DNA of 64,000 nt, taken from the NCBI RefSeq assembly GCF_026410285.1, contig NZ_JAPMLP010000008.1, positions 159,702 through 223,701 of the forward strand, given 5' to 3'. A model generated the notes under the pieces. It was not told where the DNA came from, searched no databases, and worked only from the letters and a program-made list of their open reading frames with translations. The translations under genes were made by a program, and so were the position numbers. Of the stretch, positions 44,538 through 54,133 are shown piece after piece; the stretch's first letter is position 1; every line of letters starts with the position of its first letter. This stretch comes from Sulfitobacter sp. F26169L (GTDB lineage: Bacteria; Pseudomonadota; Alphaproteobacteria; Rhodobacterales; Rhodobacteraceae).

Positions 44538-45155
44538 TTGATATTTCGCCACGAAATCCCCTATGCGTCATCCGGTCAGGTGATTGGATTGCTGGGCGGA
44601 TCATTTGATCCTGCGCACGCAGGCCATGTGCATATCACCCTTGAGGCGCTCAAGCGGTTTGGTCTGGATCAGGTATGGTGGCTGGTCAGCCCCGGAAACC
44701 CGCTAAAATCCCGCGGACCCGCCCCGTTGGCGCAGCGCGTCGAGCGGGCGCGCAGTTTGATGGATCATCCGCGCGTGCAGATTACCGACATCGAGGCACG
44801 TATCGGCACACGCTACACCGCCCAGACCTTGCGCGCCCTGCAACAGCACTATCCGGCACAGCGGTTTGTATGGCTGATGGGCGCTGATAATCTGGCTCAG
44901 TTCCATCTGTGGCAGGATTGGCAAGGTATCGCCGAAAGCGTGCCGTTGGGTATTCTGGCACGTCCCGGACAGCGCATTTCGGCCCGGATGAGCCGGACTG
45001 CCAAGTTTTATGCGGACTACCGGATAGCCGGGCGCAATAGCCAACTGCTGTCCCATGCGCGCGCGCCCGCATGGTGCTTTGTGAATGTGCCGATGATAAA
45101 TGTATCATCTTCAGCAATCCGCGCGTCTGGTGGGTGGTCAGCGCAGGCGCGCTGA
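44538..45155 (+). CDS. nadD: Nicotinate-nucleotide adenylyltransferase
   Basis: A 205-residue NadD that makes deamido-NAD from nicotinate mononucleotide and ATP. Motifs are [16 protein letters not shown] (the GxFDPxHxGH nucleotidyltransferase loop), [24 protein letters not shown] and [14 protein letters not shown] [11 protein letters not shown] near the C terminus. No ATG is available before the domain, so the start is taken as TTG at 44538, which has a well-spaced GGAG six bases upstream. The 3' end overlaps the convergent DMT transporter gene by 18 bases. Together with nadE, also in this window, it covers the last two NAD steps. Confidence 0.92.
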   Translation: MIFRHEIPYASSGQVIGLLGGSFDPAHAGHVHITLEALKRFGLDQVWWLVSPGNPLKSRGPAPLAQRVERARSLMDHPRVQITDIEARIGTRYTAQTLRALQQHYPAQRFVWLMGADNLAQFHLWQDWQGIAESVPLGILARPGQRISARMSRTAKFYADYRIAGRNSQLLSHARAPAWCFVNVPMINVSSSAIRASGGWSAQAR

Positions 45156-45962
45156 TGCTAGACCGGCAACAAGGACCACGACAAGGCCGGTCCAGGTCCA
45201 TGCATCGGGCAAATCCGCAAAGATGATCCAGCCCAACCCTACAGCAGCGACAAGCTGAAAATAAACAAGCGGCGCAACACGCGTGGCAGGCGCAAATTTA
45301 TAAGCATAGAGCAACAGTAAATTCCCGAGCATGGAGCAGAGAGCAGAAGTGGCGGTGAGTGCCGTAACGGCACCGGAGAATGCGGGAAGGTTGACAATGC
45401 CAAGCGGCAACAACAGCAATGCCGCGATAAATAGCTGGGTGAACGTCAGCGCGATCGGGCTGCCCAGATGACCAAGCCAGCGCGACATTGTCAGAAAGAC
45501 GCCATAGCACGCACCAGCGGCCAGCGCCCACAAGACCCCGACACTGGCCCCCAAGCCAGGACGAACAACAATCAGAACACCGATAAACCCCAGCAAAACC
45601 AGAGCCGAACGCATCCGCGTCACAGGTTCGCGCAGAAAGATCACCGCAAGGACATAGCTGATCAGCGGCCCCACAAAGAACGCGGCAAAAACCGTTGCAA
45701 TCTGCTCGACCTGAAGCGCCATTTGGATAGAGGTTATCCCCAGCGCCAATGTGGCAGCCCGTGCCCATATACGCCAATCGAGGAGTAGCGCCCAAGCATT
45801 ACGTGAAACAAACGGCAGTACCATAACGGCACCAACCGCAAATCGTGACCAGGCAACAAAGATGGGGGCAATGTCGAAGGTGCCTGTCAACAACTTGCCT
45901 GCGCTGTCCCCCGCGGGGATCAGCGACATTGCCAGAAACATGATTAATACAGCGCGTTGCAT
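45138..45962 (-). CDS. DMT-superfamily (EamA) transporter
   Basis: A 274-residue membrane protein with about ten hydrophobic segments in two EamA repeats (start [20 protein letters not shown]; second half [14 protein letters not shown] onward). EamA permeases export metabolites, often amino acids or nucleosides. The substrate is not predictable. It overlaps the 3' end of nadD by 18 bases in convergent orientation. Nothing else suggests a functional link. Confidence 0.85.
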   Translation of the reverse strand: MQRAVLIMFLAMSLIPAGDSAGKLLTGTFDIAPIFVAWSRFAVGAVMVLPFVSRNAWALLLDWRIWARAATLALGITSIQMALQVEQIATVFAAFFVGPLISYVLAVIFLREPVTRMRSALVLLGFIGVLIVVRPGLGASVGVLWALAAGACYGVFLTMSRWLGHLGSPIALTFTQLFIAALLLLPLGIVNLPAFSGAVTALTATSALCSMLGNLLLLYAYKFAPATRVAPLVYFQLVAAVGLGWIIFADLPDAWTWTGLVVVLVAGLASARLR

Positions 45963-46050
45963 GGCGGTGCGCTATCACGGGCTTACGCGGGGGGGAATGT
46001 GAATTATCGGTCCTTGTAGCTGCTTACGGATTCGGGGTAATCCATGGTTT

Positions 46051-47562
46051 ATGAAACGCGTATTTTCACGACGGAACTTTCTGGGCTCGGCTGCTTCGGC
46101 CGGCTTTATCGGAGCAGGAGCCGGCCTATCGCGGGGGGCATATGCCAGCCCGCCGGCAACATCGCTGCGTCCCGTCCTGCGCGGCGAGGATTTTTTCAAG
46201 CGTGCGGTACGCGGTGTTGACGACATTCTTGCTCAGGCAAAACTGGCAGGCAAAGTCTCGTTCGCAGTGTCTGACGCCGAAACCGGTCTTGGGTTGGAAA
46301 GCCGCGAGGCGACAACAGGGCGTCCTCCGGCAAGTGTGACAAAAACGGTCACGGCATTATACGCACTGGATGCTTTGGGTGAAGATCACCGTTTCGAAAC
46401 GCGCCTGATGGCCACAGGCGGCATCATAAACGGAGAGATTGAGGGCGATCTGATACTTGTCGGCGGCAGTGATCCGACACTGGATACCGATGCATTGGCG
46501 ACGATGGCGGCCAATCTAAAATCTTCGGGCATCATCGGCGTCAAAGGCGCGCTGAAAGTGTACGAAGCGGGCCTTCCCGTCATGCCGCGCATTGATGCTG
46601 CCCAACCTGACCAGGTCGGCTATAACCCCGGCGTTTCCGGATTGGCGCTGAACTACAACCGCGTTCACTTCGAATGGAAGCGCGCAAACGGTAAGTACGC
46701 CGTTACCATGGAAGGGCGCACAGACCGGTATCGCCCCGCCGTGCGCATGGCAGTGATGCAAATTCGCGACCGCGCCACACCGGTTTACACTTACGAAGAT
46801 GTCAGTGGCATCGATGCATGGACCGTGGCGCGCGGTGCGTTGGGGGGCAATGGATCACGCTGGTTGCCCGTTCGCAAACCCGGCCTTTACGCGGGTGAGG
46901 TTTTCCAGAGCCTTGCAGGCGCCCATGGTATCAGGCTGTCTGCGCCCGAATTGATCGACACCCTTCCCGCAGGTGAAACACTGGTAAGTCACAAAAGCGC
47001 CAATCTGCGCAGCCTTGCACGTGACATGCTGAAATGGTCCAATAACCTGACGGCTGAAATGCTGGGCCTCGCAGCTACCGCGGCAAGCACCGGAAAACCT
47101 GAAAACCTGAAAGCATCCGCAGACCAGATGAACATCTGGGCACGCGAAAACCTCGGAATGAAAAGCGTGGCCTTGGTGGACCACTCCGGCTTGGGGGATG
47201 CCAGCTTAATGACCGCCGAAGACATGGTCACAGCGCTGGTCAAAATGCATAGCACCGGCCTGCGCGATATTCTGAAACCGATTGCCATGCGCGACGACAA
47301 GCGCAAAGTGATCAAAGACCACCCCATTAAGGTGGATGCCAAAACAGGTACGCTTAACTTCGTTTCCTCTCTCGCAGGATATCTGAGTGGACCGGACGGC
47401 ACAGAAATGGCCTTCGCGATTTTCGCCGCTGATGAAGACATACGCACAACACTGACGCGCGCTGAACGCGAACGCCCTGCAGGTGGCGCAAGCTGGAATC
47501 GTCGCGCCAAACGAATGCAGCAACAACTTATAGAACGTTGGGGCGTCCTCTACGGCGCCTGA
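46051..47562 (+). CDS. dacB: D-alanyl-D-alanine carboxypeptidase/endopeptidase (S13, DacB/PBP4 type)
   Basis: A 503-residue penicillin-binding protein of the S13 family that trims and opens peptidoglycan peptides in the periplasm. Active-site motifs are SVTK (Ser95), SNN in KWSNNLTAEML, and KTGTLNF. The N terminus (FSRRNFLGSAASAGFIGAG) carries a twin-arginine signature S-R-R-x-F-L, so Tat export is likely. Most PBP4 proteins use Sec, which makes the signal noteworthy. Between the first two motifs lies the large insertion domain typical of the family. Confidence 0.92.
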   Translation: MKRVFSRRNFLGSAASAGFIGAGAGLSRGAYASPPATSLRPVLRGEDFFKRAVRGVDDILAQAKLAGKVSFAVSDAETGLGLESREATTGRPPASVTKTVTALYALDALGEDHRFETRLMATGGIINGEIEGDLILVGGSDPTLDTDALATMAANLKSSGIIGVKGALKVYEAGLPVMPRIDAAQPDQVGYNPGVSGLALNYNRVHFEWKRANGKYAVTMEGRTDRYRPAVRMAVMQIRDRATPVYTYEDVSGIDAWTVARGALGGNGSRWLPVRKPGLYAGEVFQSLAGAHGIRLSAPELIDTLPAGETLVSHKSANLRSLARDMLKWSNNLTAEMLGLAATAASTGKPENLKASADQMNIWARENLGMKSVALVDHSGLGDASLMTAEDMVTALVKMHSTGLRDILKPIAMRDDKRKVIKDHPIKVDAKTGTLNFVSSLAGYLSGPDGTEMAFAIFAADEDIRTTLTRAERERPAGGASWNRRAKRMQQQLIERWGVLYGA

Positions 47563-47569
47563 TACCAGA

Positions 47570-47639
47570 CCACCTATTTCTTTTGGTCAAAAATATCCCG
47601 GGGGAGGCTTCGCTTTGCGAAGGCGGGGGCTGGCCCCCC
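47570..47639. repeat. Dispersed intergenic palindromic repeat, copy B
   Basis: Reading plus strand: CCACCTATTTCTTTTGG, then ATCCCGGGGGAGG, then the hairpin CTTCGC/GCGAAG, then GGGGGCTGGCCCCC. The reverse complement matches copy A at 35565-35613 block by block. It fills most of the gap between dacB and the convergent TerB-like gene and could act as a terminator or processing site. Confidence 0.7.
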
Positions 47640-47659
47640 TTGTGCCCCTCTATCCGCGC

Positions 47660-48082
47660 TTAGGTCAGATGGCGTGCACGTGCACCGCGCTCAATCGCAG
47701 CCGCGTGCAGGCGGTCAATGTCCAGCTCATAACGGATTTCTTCGAGTAGACGAAGTTCGGCTTCTTCCAGTGTTCCATCCGCCGCCGCCACATCACAGGC
47801 AAGCGCATAGGCTGTTTCGTTTAACCGGTGCGGCAGTGCTTCCTTGATCAGTCCGAACAGCGCATCCAGCCCGTCCTCCTGCTCGAATAGGTCGAACACC
47901 ATTTGGCTGACGGTTTTTATCCGGTCCACATCGAAATCCGCAAAAATTGGCAGCAAATTCACTGCGGTCTGGATCTTGATCAACTCTGTAGTGCCGATGT
48001 TCTCGTCAGAGGCAGAGATTGCAACCATAACGGCAACTAGACAATCTTGCGCGCTCAAGGTGAGGGAAGGGTTTTCGGGCAT
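47660..48082 (-). CDS. TerB-like protein
   Basis: A 140-residue, mostly helical acidic protein that matches the TerB/DjlA-type fold: two related helical halves, one with VAISASDENIGTTELIKIQ and one with ACDVAAADGTLEEAELRLLEEI. Both contain the acidic DG/DE pair that can bind metal ions. TerB-like domains occur in tellurite resistance and in envelope stress proteins. The role here is unknown. It is divergent from lysS. Confidence 0.75.
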   Translation of the reverse strand: MPENPSLTLSAQDCLVAVMVAISASDENIGTTELIKIQTAVNLLPIFADFDVDRIKTVSQMVFDLFEQEDGLDALFGLIKEALPHRLNETAYALACDVAAADGTLEEAELRLLEEIRYELDIDRLHAAAIERGARARHLT

Positions 48083-48204
48083 CTGATCACTTTCTGTGCA
48101 TGGCTGGGCCTGAGGACGAGATTATTGACGACACTGGCGTTGCACAATAGATGAAGCCACAGTTGCGCGATAGTGCGCTGGCGATTAATTTCGGGAAGTT
48201 TGAT

Positions 48205-49785
48205 ATGTCTGAGACGCGGGAAGCAGCACTGCAGAGCAAAGCGTGGCCTTTTGAAGAAGCGCGCCGTGTACTCAAACGGTATTCCGGGAAGATGCCGGAA
48301 AAGGGTTATGTTCTGTTTGAAACAGGCTATGGTCCGTCCGGATTGCCCCATATCGGCACCTTCGGCGAAGTAGCGCGCACAACGATGATCCGCCGCGCAT
48401 TCGAAGTGATCAGCGACATCCCAACGCGGCTGATTTGTTTTTCCGATGATCTGGACGGAATGCGCAAAGTGCCGTCAAACGTGCCCGACCCCGACGCGCT
48501 TGCGGAGCATTTGCAAAAGCCGCTGACATCGGTGCCTGATCCGTTCGGTACTCACGAAAGCTTTGGTCATCACAACAATGCCATGTTGCGGCGTTTTCTG
48601 GATACGTTCGGATTTGAATACGAGTTTTACTCGGCGACCGAATTCTACGCATCGGGCCAATTTGATGAAATTCTGATGCGGGCCGCGGAAAAATACGATG
48701 AAATCATGGCGGTGATGCTGAAATCATTGCGCGAAGAACGCCGCCAGACTTATTCTATCTTCTTGCCGATCCACCCCGAAACGGGCCGTGTGATGTATGT
48801 GCCGATGAAAGAGGTAGATGCCAAAGCGGGCACAATTACCTTTGACACGCCCGAGGGTGAGGAAATGACACTGCCGGTCACAGGCGGCAACGTAAAACTC
48901 CAGTGGAAGCCGGATTTCGGTGCGCGCTGGGCGGCGCTGGGCGTGGATTTTGAAATGTATGGCAAAGACCATTCCACCAACACACCGATCTACGATTCAA
49001 TCTGTAGGATACTTGGCGCCCGCGCGCCCGAGCATTTCACTTACGAGCTGTTTCTGGATCAGGATGGGCACAAAATTTCGAAATCCTCGGGCAATGGTCT
49101 GACGATTGACGAATGGCTGACATATGCCTCGTCGGAGTCGCTGTCCTATTTCATGTATCTCAAGCCCAAGACCGCCAAGCGGATGTATTTCGATGTGATC
49201 CCCAAGGCAGTCGATGAATATCACCAACAATTGCGCGCCTATGAAACCCAGGACATCAAAGCCCGGCTGAACAATCCGGTCTGGCACATTCACAGTGGCG
49301 ATGTGCCCAAGTCGGATATGGTTGTGCCGTTTTCAATGCTGCTCAACCTCGCGTCTGTTTCCTCGGCAGAGGACAAAGCGCAGCTTTGGGGATTTATCCA
49401 GCGGTACGCACCAGAAGCGACTCCGCAAACCCATCCGGGAATGGATGCCGCGGCCGAACATGCGGTGCGCTATTTTAATGATTTCGTTAAGCCTGAAAAA
49501 GTATTCCGCGCGCCCACGGACAAAGAACGTGAGGCTCTGGAAGATTTGCGCGCCCGTCTGGCTGCATGGGAGGGTGGGCTGGACGCCGAAGCGCTGCAAT
49601 CAGAAGTATTTGCATGCGGTCGCGACCGTTTTGATCCGCTGCGCGATTGGTTCACAGCGCTGTACGAGGTTTTGTTGGGAGCATCTCAGGGGCCACGGTT
49701 TGGCGGTTTTATCGCGCTTTACGGCGTTGATGAAACCATTTCCCTGATTGACGATGCTTTGACCGGAAAACTTGTCGAGGCGTGA
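48205..49785 (+). CDS. lysS: Lysyl-tRNA synthetase, class I
   Basis: A 526-residue class I lysyl-tRNA synthetase, the form used by archaea and many alphaproteobacteria in place of the class II enzyme. The HIGH-type motif is [11 protein letters not shown] near residue 45, and the KMSKS equivalent is [11 protein letters not shown]. The alpha-helix cage anticodon domain follows. The ATG at 48205 was chosen because upstream in-frame residues are not conserved. Class I LysRS proteins are sometimes named lysK. The gene starts within 130 bp of the divergent TerB-like gene. Confidence 0.95.
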   Translation: MSETREAALQSKAWPFEEARRVLKRYSGKMPEKGYVLFETGYGPSGLPHIGTFGEVARTTMIRRAFEVISDIPTRLICFSDDLDGMRKVPSNVPDPDALAEHLQKPLTSVPDPFGTHESFGHHNNAMLRRFLDTFGFEYEFYSATEFYASGQFDEILMRAAEKYDEIMAVMLKSLREERRQTYSIFLPIHPETGRVMYVPMKEVDAKAGTITFDTPEGEEMTLPVTGGNVKLQWKPDFGARWAALGVDFEMYGKDHSTNTPIYDSICRILGARAPEHFTYELFLDQDGHKISKSSGNGLTIDEWLTYASSESLSYFMYLKPKTAKRMYFDVIPKAVDEYHQQLRAYETQDIKARLNNPVWHIHSGDVPKSDMVVPFSMLLNLASVSSAEDKAQLWGFIQRYAPEATPQTHPGMDAAAEHAVRYFNDFVKPEKVFRAPTDKEREALEDLRARLAAWEGGLDAEALQSEVFACGRDRFDPLRDWFTALYEVLLGASQGPRFGGFIALYGVDETISLIDDALTGKLVEA

Positions 49786-49845
49786 AACTATTGTCCTGTG
49801 GCCCGCGTGCGTTAGGTAACGTAACGCGGGTGAAAGGGGCAAGAG

Positions 49846-50247
49846 ATGCGAAACGGATTGATGGCGGCGGGACTTATGATTGCCAGCGTGACAGGCGCGC
49901 AGGCGCAGGACGCGGAAATACGCGACACAATCACCCGACAGTTTGACGCCTTCAAACTGGACGATTTTGCAACTGCATTCAGTTTCGCCAGCCCCGATTT
50001 GCAGCGGTTTTTCCAGACGCCGCAAAACTTCGGCAGCATGGTAACACAGGGCTATCCGATGGTCTGGCGCCCCGCGAAAGTTGATTACCTCGAACTGCGT
50101 GAAGAAAACGGCACCTTTTGGCAGAAGGTGCAGATTGTGGATGATAAGGGCCGCGTTCATTACCTTGAATACCGGATGCAGCAAACCCCGAAGGGGTGGC
50201 GCATAGGTGCTGTGCAGATACTGGATGCGCCGGGCGCGGCCGTCTGA
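49846..50247 (+). CDS. DUF4864-family exported protein
   Basis: A 133-residue protein with a signal peptide (NGLMAAGLMIASVTGAQA) and the DUF4864 pattern: IRDTITRQFDAFKLDDFATAFSFASPDLQ, YPMVWRPAKVDYLEL and YRMQQTPKGWRIGAVQIL. The fold resembles NTF2-like cone-shaped domains. Function is unknown. The leader contains a hairpin around 49802-49830 just before a GAAAGGGG ribosome-binding site. It ends about 100 bp before the beta-helix gene. Confidence 0.8.
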   Translation: MRNGLMAAGLMIASVTGAQAQDAEIRDTITRQFDAFKLDDFATAFSFASPDLQRFFQTPQNFGSMVTQGYPMVWRPAKVDYLELREENGTFWQKVQIVDDKGRVHYLEYRMQQTPKGWRIGAVQILDAPGAAV

Positions 50248-50351
50248 GCGCAACGCCACCGTTACGGTCGTGTAGCCGGCCTTTAACATGCTGTTGATAT
50301 TTCCCTGTACCTGTCCGGCAGTTGCGCCGGAGAAGCGCGAAAGGGATATCC

Positions 50352-52631
50352 ATGAGCACGGCTACACTTACACCCGCCCCCTATTCCGAGGGACTGGGCG
50401 CATATTCAAACGGAAACGGTACATCTGGGTCACCCAGCTACGCGACGTCTGGAAATGGGGCGTTTGTTCCTGCGGATCAGGATTTTGGCGGTGCGCTGGA
50501 AATTGTCAAAACTCAGGCGACACAGACCTTGCGCTACAAGGGCAAGACCCCGATCAAGCCAGGGTGTTATTTACAGATCAAGGTGCGGCTGAAAGCGGTA
50601 AGTGGTAATCTGCCTTCCGTGCGTATTGCGGCCTATGCGGCAAAATTCGATGATAGTCCGATTGCAAATGTGGTGACGCAAGGGGCCATCACCCCGCTCA
50701 CGAGCTACGGCGAGGTGATCGAGATCAGTGCCGTTGTCGGCATCGGCAACCGTACCGGCGTGGATATGGTGTGGGGCGCGTCCGCAGATTATGGCCATTT
50801 CGGCATTGATCTGCTGGGGCAAAATGGTGGCGTGGTTCGTGTGGATGATATCGAAATCACCGATGTCTCAAGCCGCTTTCTGGCGGATGTTGTTGCAACC
50901 ATCGATGTGCGCGACTACGGCGCAGTCGGAGATGGCACCACAGACGATACCGCAGCATTTGTAGCTGCAAATAGTGCGGCAAATGACCGGACTGTTTTGA
51001 TCCCTGCGGGAACATTCCGGCTGGAAGGCAATGTAACTTTTGACGCACCGACAAAGTTCGAGGGTACGGTAAGCATGCCGGTGAATGCCGTCTTGCTGTT
51101 GCGCCAGAACTTTGACTTGCCCAACTATATTCAGGCGTTCGACGATGAGGAACTGGCGTTCCGTAAGGCGTTTCAGGCGCTGCTGAACAATTCCGACCAT
51201 GAATCGCTTGATCTTGGTGGCCGTAAGGTGGCGCTGACCAAGCCTGTTGATATGCAGGCCGCCGTGCCCAACCGCACCCGCTACGAGACGCGGCGCGCTA
51301 TCCATAACGGCCAGTTGATTGCGATGACGGGTGGCGATTGGGACACGACAACTATCACCGCTCAGGCAACCTATAACACCGCGAACACCCGCACGCTGAG
51401 CAATGTGGCAAACGTGGCAAACATCCCAATCGGCAGCCATGTCAGCGGTCCGGGCGTTGGACGGGAAATTTACGTGCGCGGAAAGAACATTGCCCGTGGT
51501 GAGCTGACCTTGAGCGGGCCGTTGTATGATGCCGCCGGCACACAAAACTTTACCTTCAGGCGTTATAAATACATGCTTGATTTCAGCGGCTTCGAAGTTT
51601 TTGCGAAATTCATCCTGCACAACATCGAGTTCCAGTGTCAGGAACTGTGTAGCGGTATTATGCTGGCCAATGCGGGCACAATTTTTACGGTTCGTGATTG
51701 CTTTATCACAACGCCGAAAGACCGTGGTATTACCTCTATGGGAGGCGGCTGTCAGGGCATGTTTATTGAGCGGTGCCAGTTCCTGTCGGCTGAAAACAAT
51801 CTTCCCGTGTCACAGCGCAAAACCATTGCGCTGAACGTGAATGCCAATGACGTAAAGCTTCGCAATTGTCGCGCCGAGAGGTTCCGCCATTTTGCGGTGA
51901 TGACGGGGCAAAACCATCTGATTACGGGAAACCATTTTTTTCAGGGGGATACGGTCGCCGGCGGTATCCGTTCGGCGGGAGTCGTGTTGGCCGAAGCCTA
52001 CGCCTCGTGCGTCTTTTCGCAGAACTACGTGGACAATGCGTTCTTTGAATGGACCAACGAACGTGATCCCACACCGGCATTCAACGGCGGGTTTTCGTTC
52101 AGTGCGCTGGACATAACCAGCAATATCTTTTTGTCGGGAGAGGTGGCGACCAGTTTCAGTTATCTGGTGGTTAAACCCTACGGTGCCGGACATTTTATCA
52201 ATGGGTTGAATGTGTCCGGTAACAGATTTCGCAGCATCAACGGTTTTGTTGAACGGGCTGAGCGGGTTGATACCAGTTTCGCCGATTTGAACTTCACACG
52301 TATGCGTAACATCCGGTTTGAGGGCAATTCATTCCACGGGATTAACAAACCTGTCGCAAATCCGCACTTGATTGAATTCGAGCAAAATTCGAATTCCCAG
52401 ACCTGGGTTGTTCCGACTGGCCCCGGCCTTCCGTTTCAGGGGCGCGCGCTGAGTGTCGATGCGGTTGTGGTGCGCGGCGGGGTGCGCAATGCTGCCAATG
52501 CGCTGGTTTACAGCAACCCGTTTGTGCGCGCACAACAAAGCGCCACAGCCGATCGGGTGCATGTGATCTGGCCAGCGCCTGTGCGGGGAAAGATTGCCGT
52601 GACTGCCCGTATGGATAACGACGTCGTCTGA
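50352..52631 (+). CDS. Pectate-lyase-superfamily (beta-helix) protein
   Basis: A 759-residue protein with a polar, Ser/Gly/Thr-rich N terminus, an approximately 190-residue beta-sandwich-like region, and a large right-handed parallel beta-helix. The helix is introduced by RDYGAVGDGTTDDTAAF (about residues 188-204), the classic entry motif of Pectate_lyase_3/GH28-related proteins and phage tailspikes. Asn-rich rungs (VSGNRF, ITSNIF, FEGNSF) follow. There is no signal peptide, so export would need a type I or phage-like route. It could degrade or bind a polysaccharide, and the catalytic residues are not evident. A GAAAGGGAT site precedes the ATG at 50352. Confidence 0.85.
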   Translation: MSTATLTPAPYSEGLGAYSNGNGTSGSPSYATSGNGAFVPADQDFGGALEIVKTQATQTLRYKGKTPIKPGCYLQIKVRLKAVSGNLPSVRIAAYAAKFDDSPIANVVTQGAITPLTSYGEVIEISAVVGIGNRTGVDMVWGASADYGHFGIDLLGQNGGVVRVDDIEITDVSSRFLADVVATIDVRDYGAVGDGTTDDTAAFVAANSAANDRTVLIPAGTFRLEGNVTFDAPTKFEGTVSMPVNAVLLLRQNFDLPNYIQAFDDEELAFRKAFQALLNNSDHESLDLGGRKVALTKPVDMQAAVPNRTRYETRRAIHNGQLIAMTGGDWDTTTITAQATYNTANTRTLSNVANVANIPIGSHVSGPGVGREIYVRGKNIARGELTLSGPLYDAAGTQNFTFRRYKYMLDFSGFEVFAKFILHNIEFQCQELCSGIMLANAGTIFTVRDCFITTPKDRGITSMGGGCQGMFIERCQFLSAENNLPVSQRKTIALNVNANDVKLRNCRAERFRHFAVMTGQNHLITGNHFFQGDTVAGGIRSAGVVLAEAYASCVFSQNYVDNAFFEWTNERDPTPAFNGGFSFSALDITSNIFLSGEVATSFSYLVVKPYGAGHFINGLNVSGNRFRSINGFVERAERVDTSFADLNFTRMRNIRFEGNSFHGINKPVANPHLIEFEQNSNSQTWVVPTGPGLPFQGRALSVDAVVVRGGVRNAANALVYSNPFVRAQQSATADRVHVIWPAPVRGKIAVTARMDNDVV

Positions 52632-52637
52632 TCTATC

Positions 52638-52665
52638 AAAGCTCCGGTGCAAGCGCCGGAGCTTT
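52638..52665. terminator. Bidirectional hairpin after the beta-helix gene
   Basis: AAAGCTCCGG/CCGGAGCTTT stem of ten bases with an eight-base loop, between two convergent genes. The short T/A flanks suit a terminator for both strands. Confidence 0.7.
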
Positions 52666-53348
52666 CAAAACTCCCGCCAGAGGCCGAGTTTTATTGCACT
52701 GTTTCCCAAATTCCCGATCTGGCTTTCCGTCCCGATCTGTATCTTGAATTTGCTGACCTTTGACGAAAAGATCACCGAGGGCGCAAACGTCGCGATGTGC
52801 TGCTCTGATGTGTGGGCGGTGTAGATCTGGAGCATTCCCGCTGTGACATCGGTGAAATTTATCCCGAAAGTCGCGTCGACCTTGCCAAGGTGCAGCGCGT
52901 CGGTGAGGTCCCAGATCACCGCGGCTTCTATCGTGGCCCAGCCCGATTTCTTGCCCCAGGTGACACCGCGCCCCCAACTTAGTCCTGTGTGTAAATGGGG
53001 CAAAACCTCATCGCCCAGCCATCCGGCGCCGACGCCGACTTCATATGCCCATTTCGATGTAGCATCGGGTGCGGATAGCGCGCGGCGCATTGAAAATGTC
53101 GCATATCCGCCGCTGGGGGAGTGCCGTAAACGCGCCATGCCAATGTTGGCGACTATTGTTGTTTTATCTGTCAGCCCGTGTTCCAGATACGACTGGCTTG
53201 CAGTATCCATGTGATAAGTGCTGGCAAACGATGCCGAGGTGAACGATGTTCCTTTTGCGCGCAGCCAAGGTCCTGCACTCGCCGTTTGGGTGCAAGCAAA
53301 AATAATTAGGATCGCAAGAAGGCGGCGTAACGTGTCGCATAGACTCAT
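52665..53348 (-). CDS. Putative outer-membrane beta-barrel protein
   Basis: A 227-residue protein with a signal peptide (RLLAILIIFACTQTASA) and a mature region dominated by alternating hydrophobic and polar residues, as in beta strands. Aromatic girdle residues and a C-terminal Phe (GLWREF) resemble the beta-signal recognised by BamA. I know no named family. An eight-to-twelve-stranded barrel is plausible from length. It is convergent with the beta-helix gene across a shared terminator. Confidence 0.6.
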   Translation of the reverse strand: MSLCDTLRRLLAILIIFACTQTASAGPWLRAKGTSFTSASFASTYHMDTASQSYLEHGLTDKTTIVANIGMARLRHSPSGGYATFSMRRALSAPDATSKWAYEVGVGAGWLGDEVLPHLHTGLSWGRGVTWGKKSGWATIEAAVIWDLTDALHLGKVDATFGINFTDVTAGMLQIYTAHTSEQHIATFAPSVIFSSKVSKFKIQIGTESQIGNLGNSAIKLGLWREF

Positions 53349-53397
53349 GCGATTGATCTTGGTTAATTCCGGTTAACAAAGTGTTACCGCGAAATGC

Positions 53398-53427
53398 AAA
53401 AAGGCTCGGCCAAACTGCCGAGCCTTT
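53398..53427 (-). terminator. Terminator of the PLDc_N gene
   Basis: On the minus strand AAAGGCTCGGC and GCCGAGCCTTT form an eleven-base stem with a six-base loop, followed by a T run. It lies 20 bases after the stop. Confidence 0.8.
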
Positions 53428-53446
53428 AAGTGTAGTATGGTTAGCC

Positions 53447-53632
53447 TCAGGCGTGGACAGAGCCGCCGCGCGGACCGGCAATAAGCCAGACAATGAAGCC
53501 TACAACAGGGAAGATTATCACGCCAAGCGTCCAGAGAACCTTTGCAAGACCAGAGGCGCGTGACGTGAAGATTTGGTAAATTGCGTAGATGTCGGCAATA
53601 AGTACCAGAAGACCGAATAACCCATATTCCAT
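53447..53632 (-). CDS. PLDc_N-domain small membrane protein
   Basis: A 61-residue protein with two membrane helices (LFGLLVLIADIYAIYQIF and LWTLGVIIFPVVGFIVWLI), ending GPR. This matches the PLDc_N domain found at the N terminus of cardiolipin synthases and as free small proteins. Free forms have no known role. It has a strong terminator and a 96-bp promoter gap to the divergent NYN gene. Confidence 0.85.
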   Translation of the reverse strand: MEYGLFGLLVLIADIYAIYQIFTSRASGLAKVLWTLGVIIFPVVGFIVWLIAGPRGGSVHA

Positions 53633-53728
53633 TTTGAATTTCTCCCGAAAATGTTTCGTTGTTGATTGTTGAATAAACCGCTACGCCAAAAGAAAGTTCC
53701 CGAGAAAATTACCGAAAGAGGGTAACAG

Positions 53729-54127
53729 GTGTCAGTTAGGATACTGGTAGACGGCTCTAACGTACTTTACTGGCGGGGTGGTCAGGCCGATGTGGCCGCG
53801 CCGGAAATGGTGGTTGCAGCGCTAACAGCGCGTCGCTTTTCACCTGTCATCTACTTTGACAATAGTATCCGGCTTTACGCAGATCAGGCCACCCTGAACC
53901 GGCTGGAAACGCTTGCGCCAGTCATTATCGCGCCGGGTGGTACACAGGCGGACGCGCTGTTGCTTGGTGACTGCGGGCAAGGGCGCATCCAGATTGTCAG
54001 CAATGACCGTTTCCGCACATGGCGTGCGGAACATCCCCGATTGCGCGGTGACTGGCTGGTGACAGGATCAATCGCAAAGCGCGGGCGGGTCTGTTTTTCG
54101 AAGAAGCTCAGACCCGCGCCGCTGTGA
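53729..54127 (+). CDS. NYN/PIN-like ribonuclease-domain protein
   Basis: A 132-residue protein with the NYN (Zc3h12a-like) pattern: an ILVDGSNVLYW start with the catalytic Asp, PVIYFDNSIRLY, GGTQADALLLGDCG with a second acidic residue, and IVSNDRFRTW with a third. NYN domains are metal-dependent ribonucleases. The start is GTG at 53729 with GAGGG in range. Stand-alone bacterial members are poorly studied. It is convergent with uvrB. The target RNA is unknown. Confidence 0.75.
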   Translation: MSVRILVDGSNVLYWRGGQADVAAPEMVVAALTARRFSPVIYFDNSIRLYADQATLNRLETLAPVIIAPGGTQADALLLGDCGQGRIQIVSNDRFRTWRAEHPRLRGDWLVTGSIAKRGRVCFSKKLRPAPL

Positions 54128-54133
54128 TATTAT

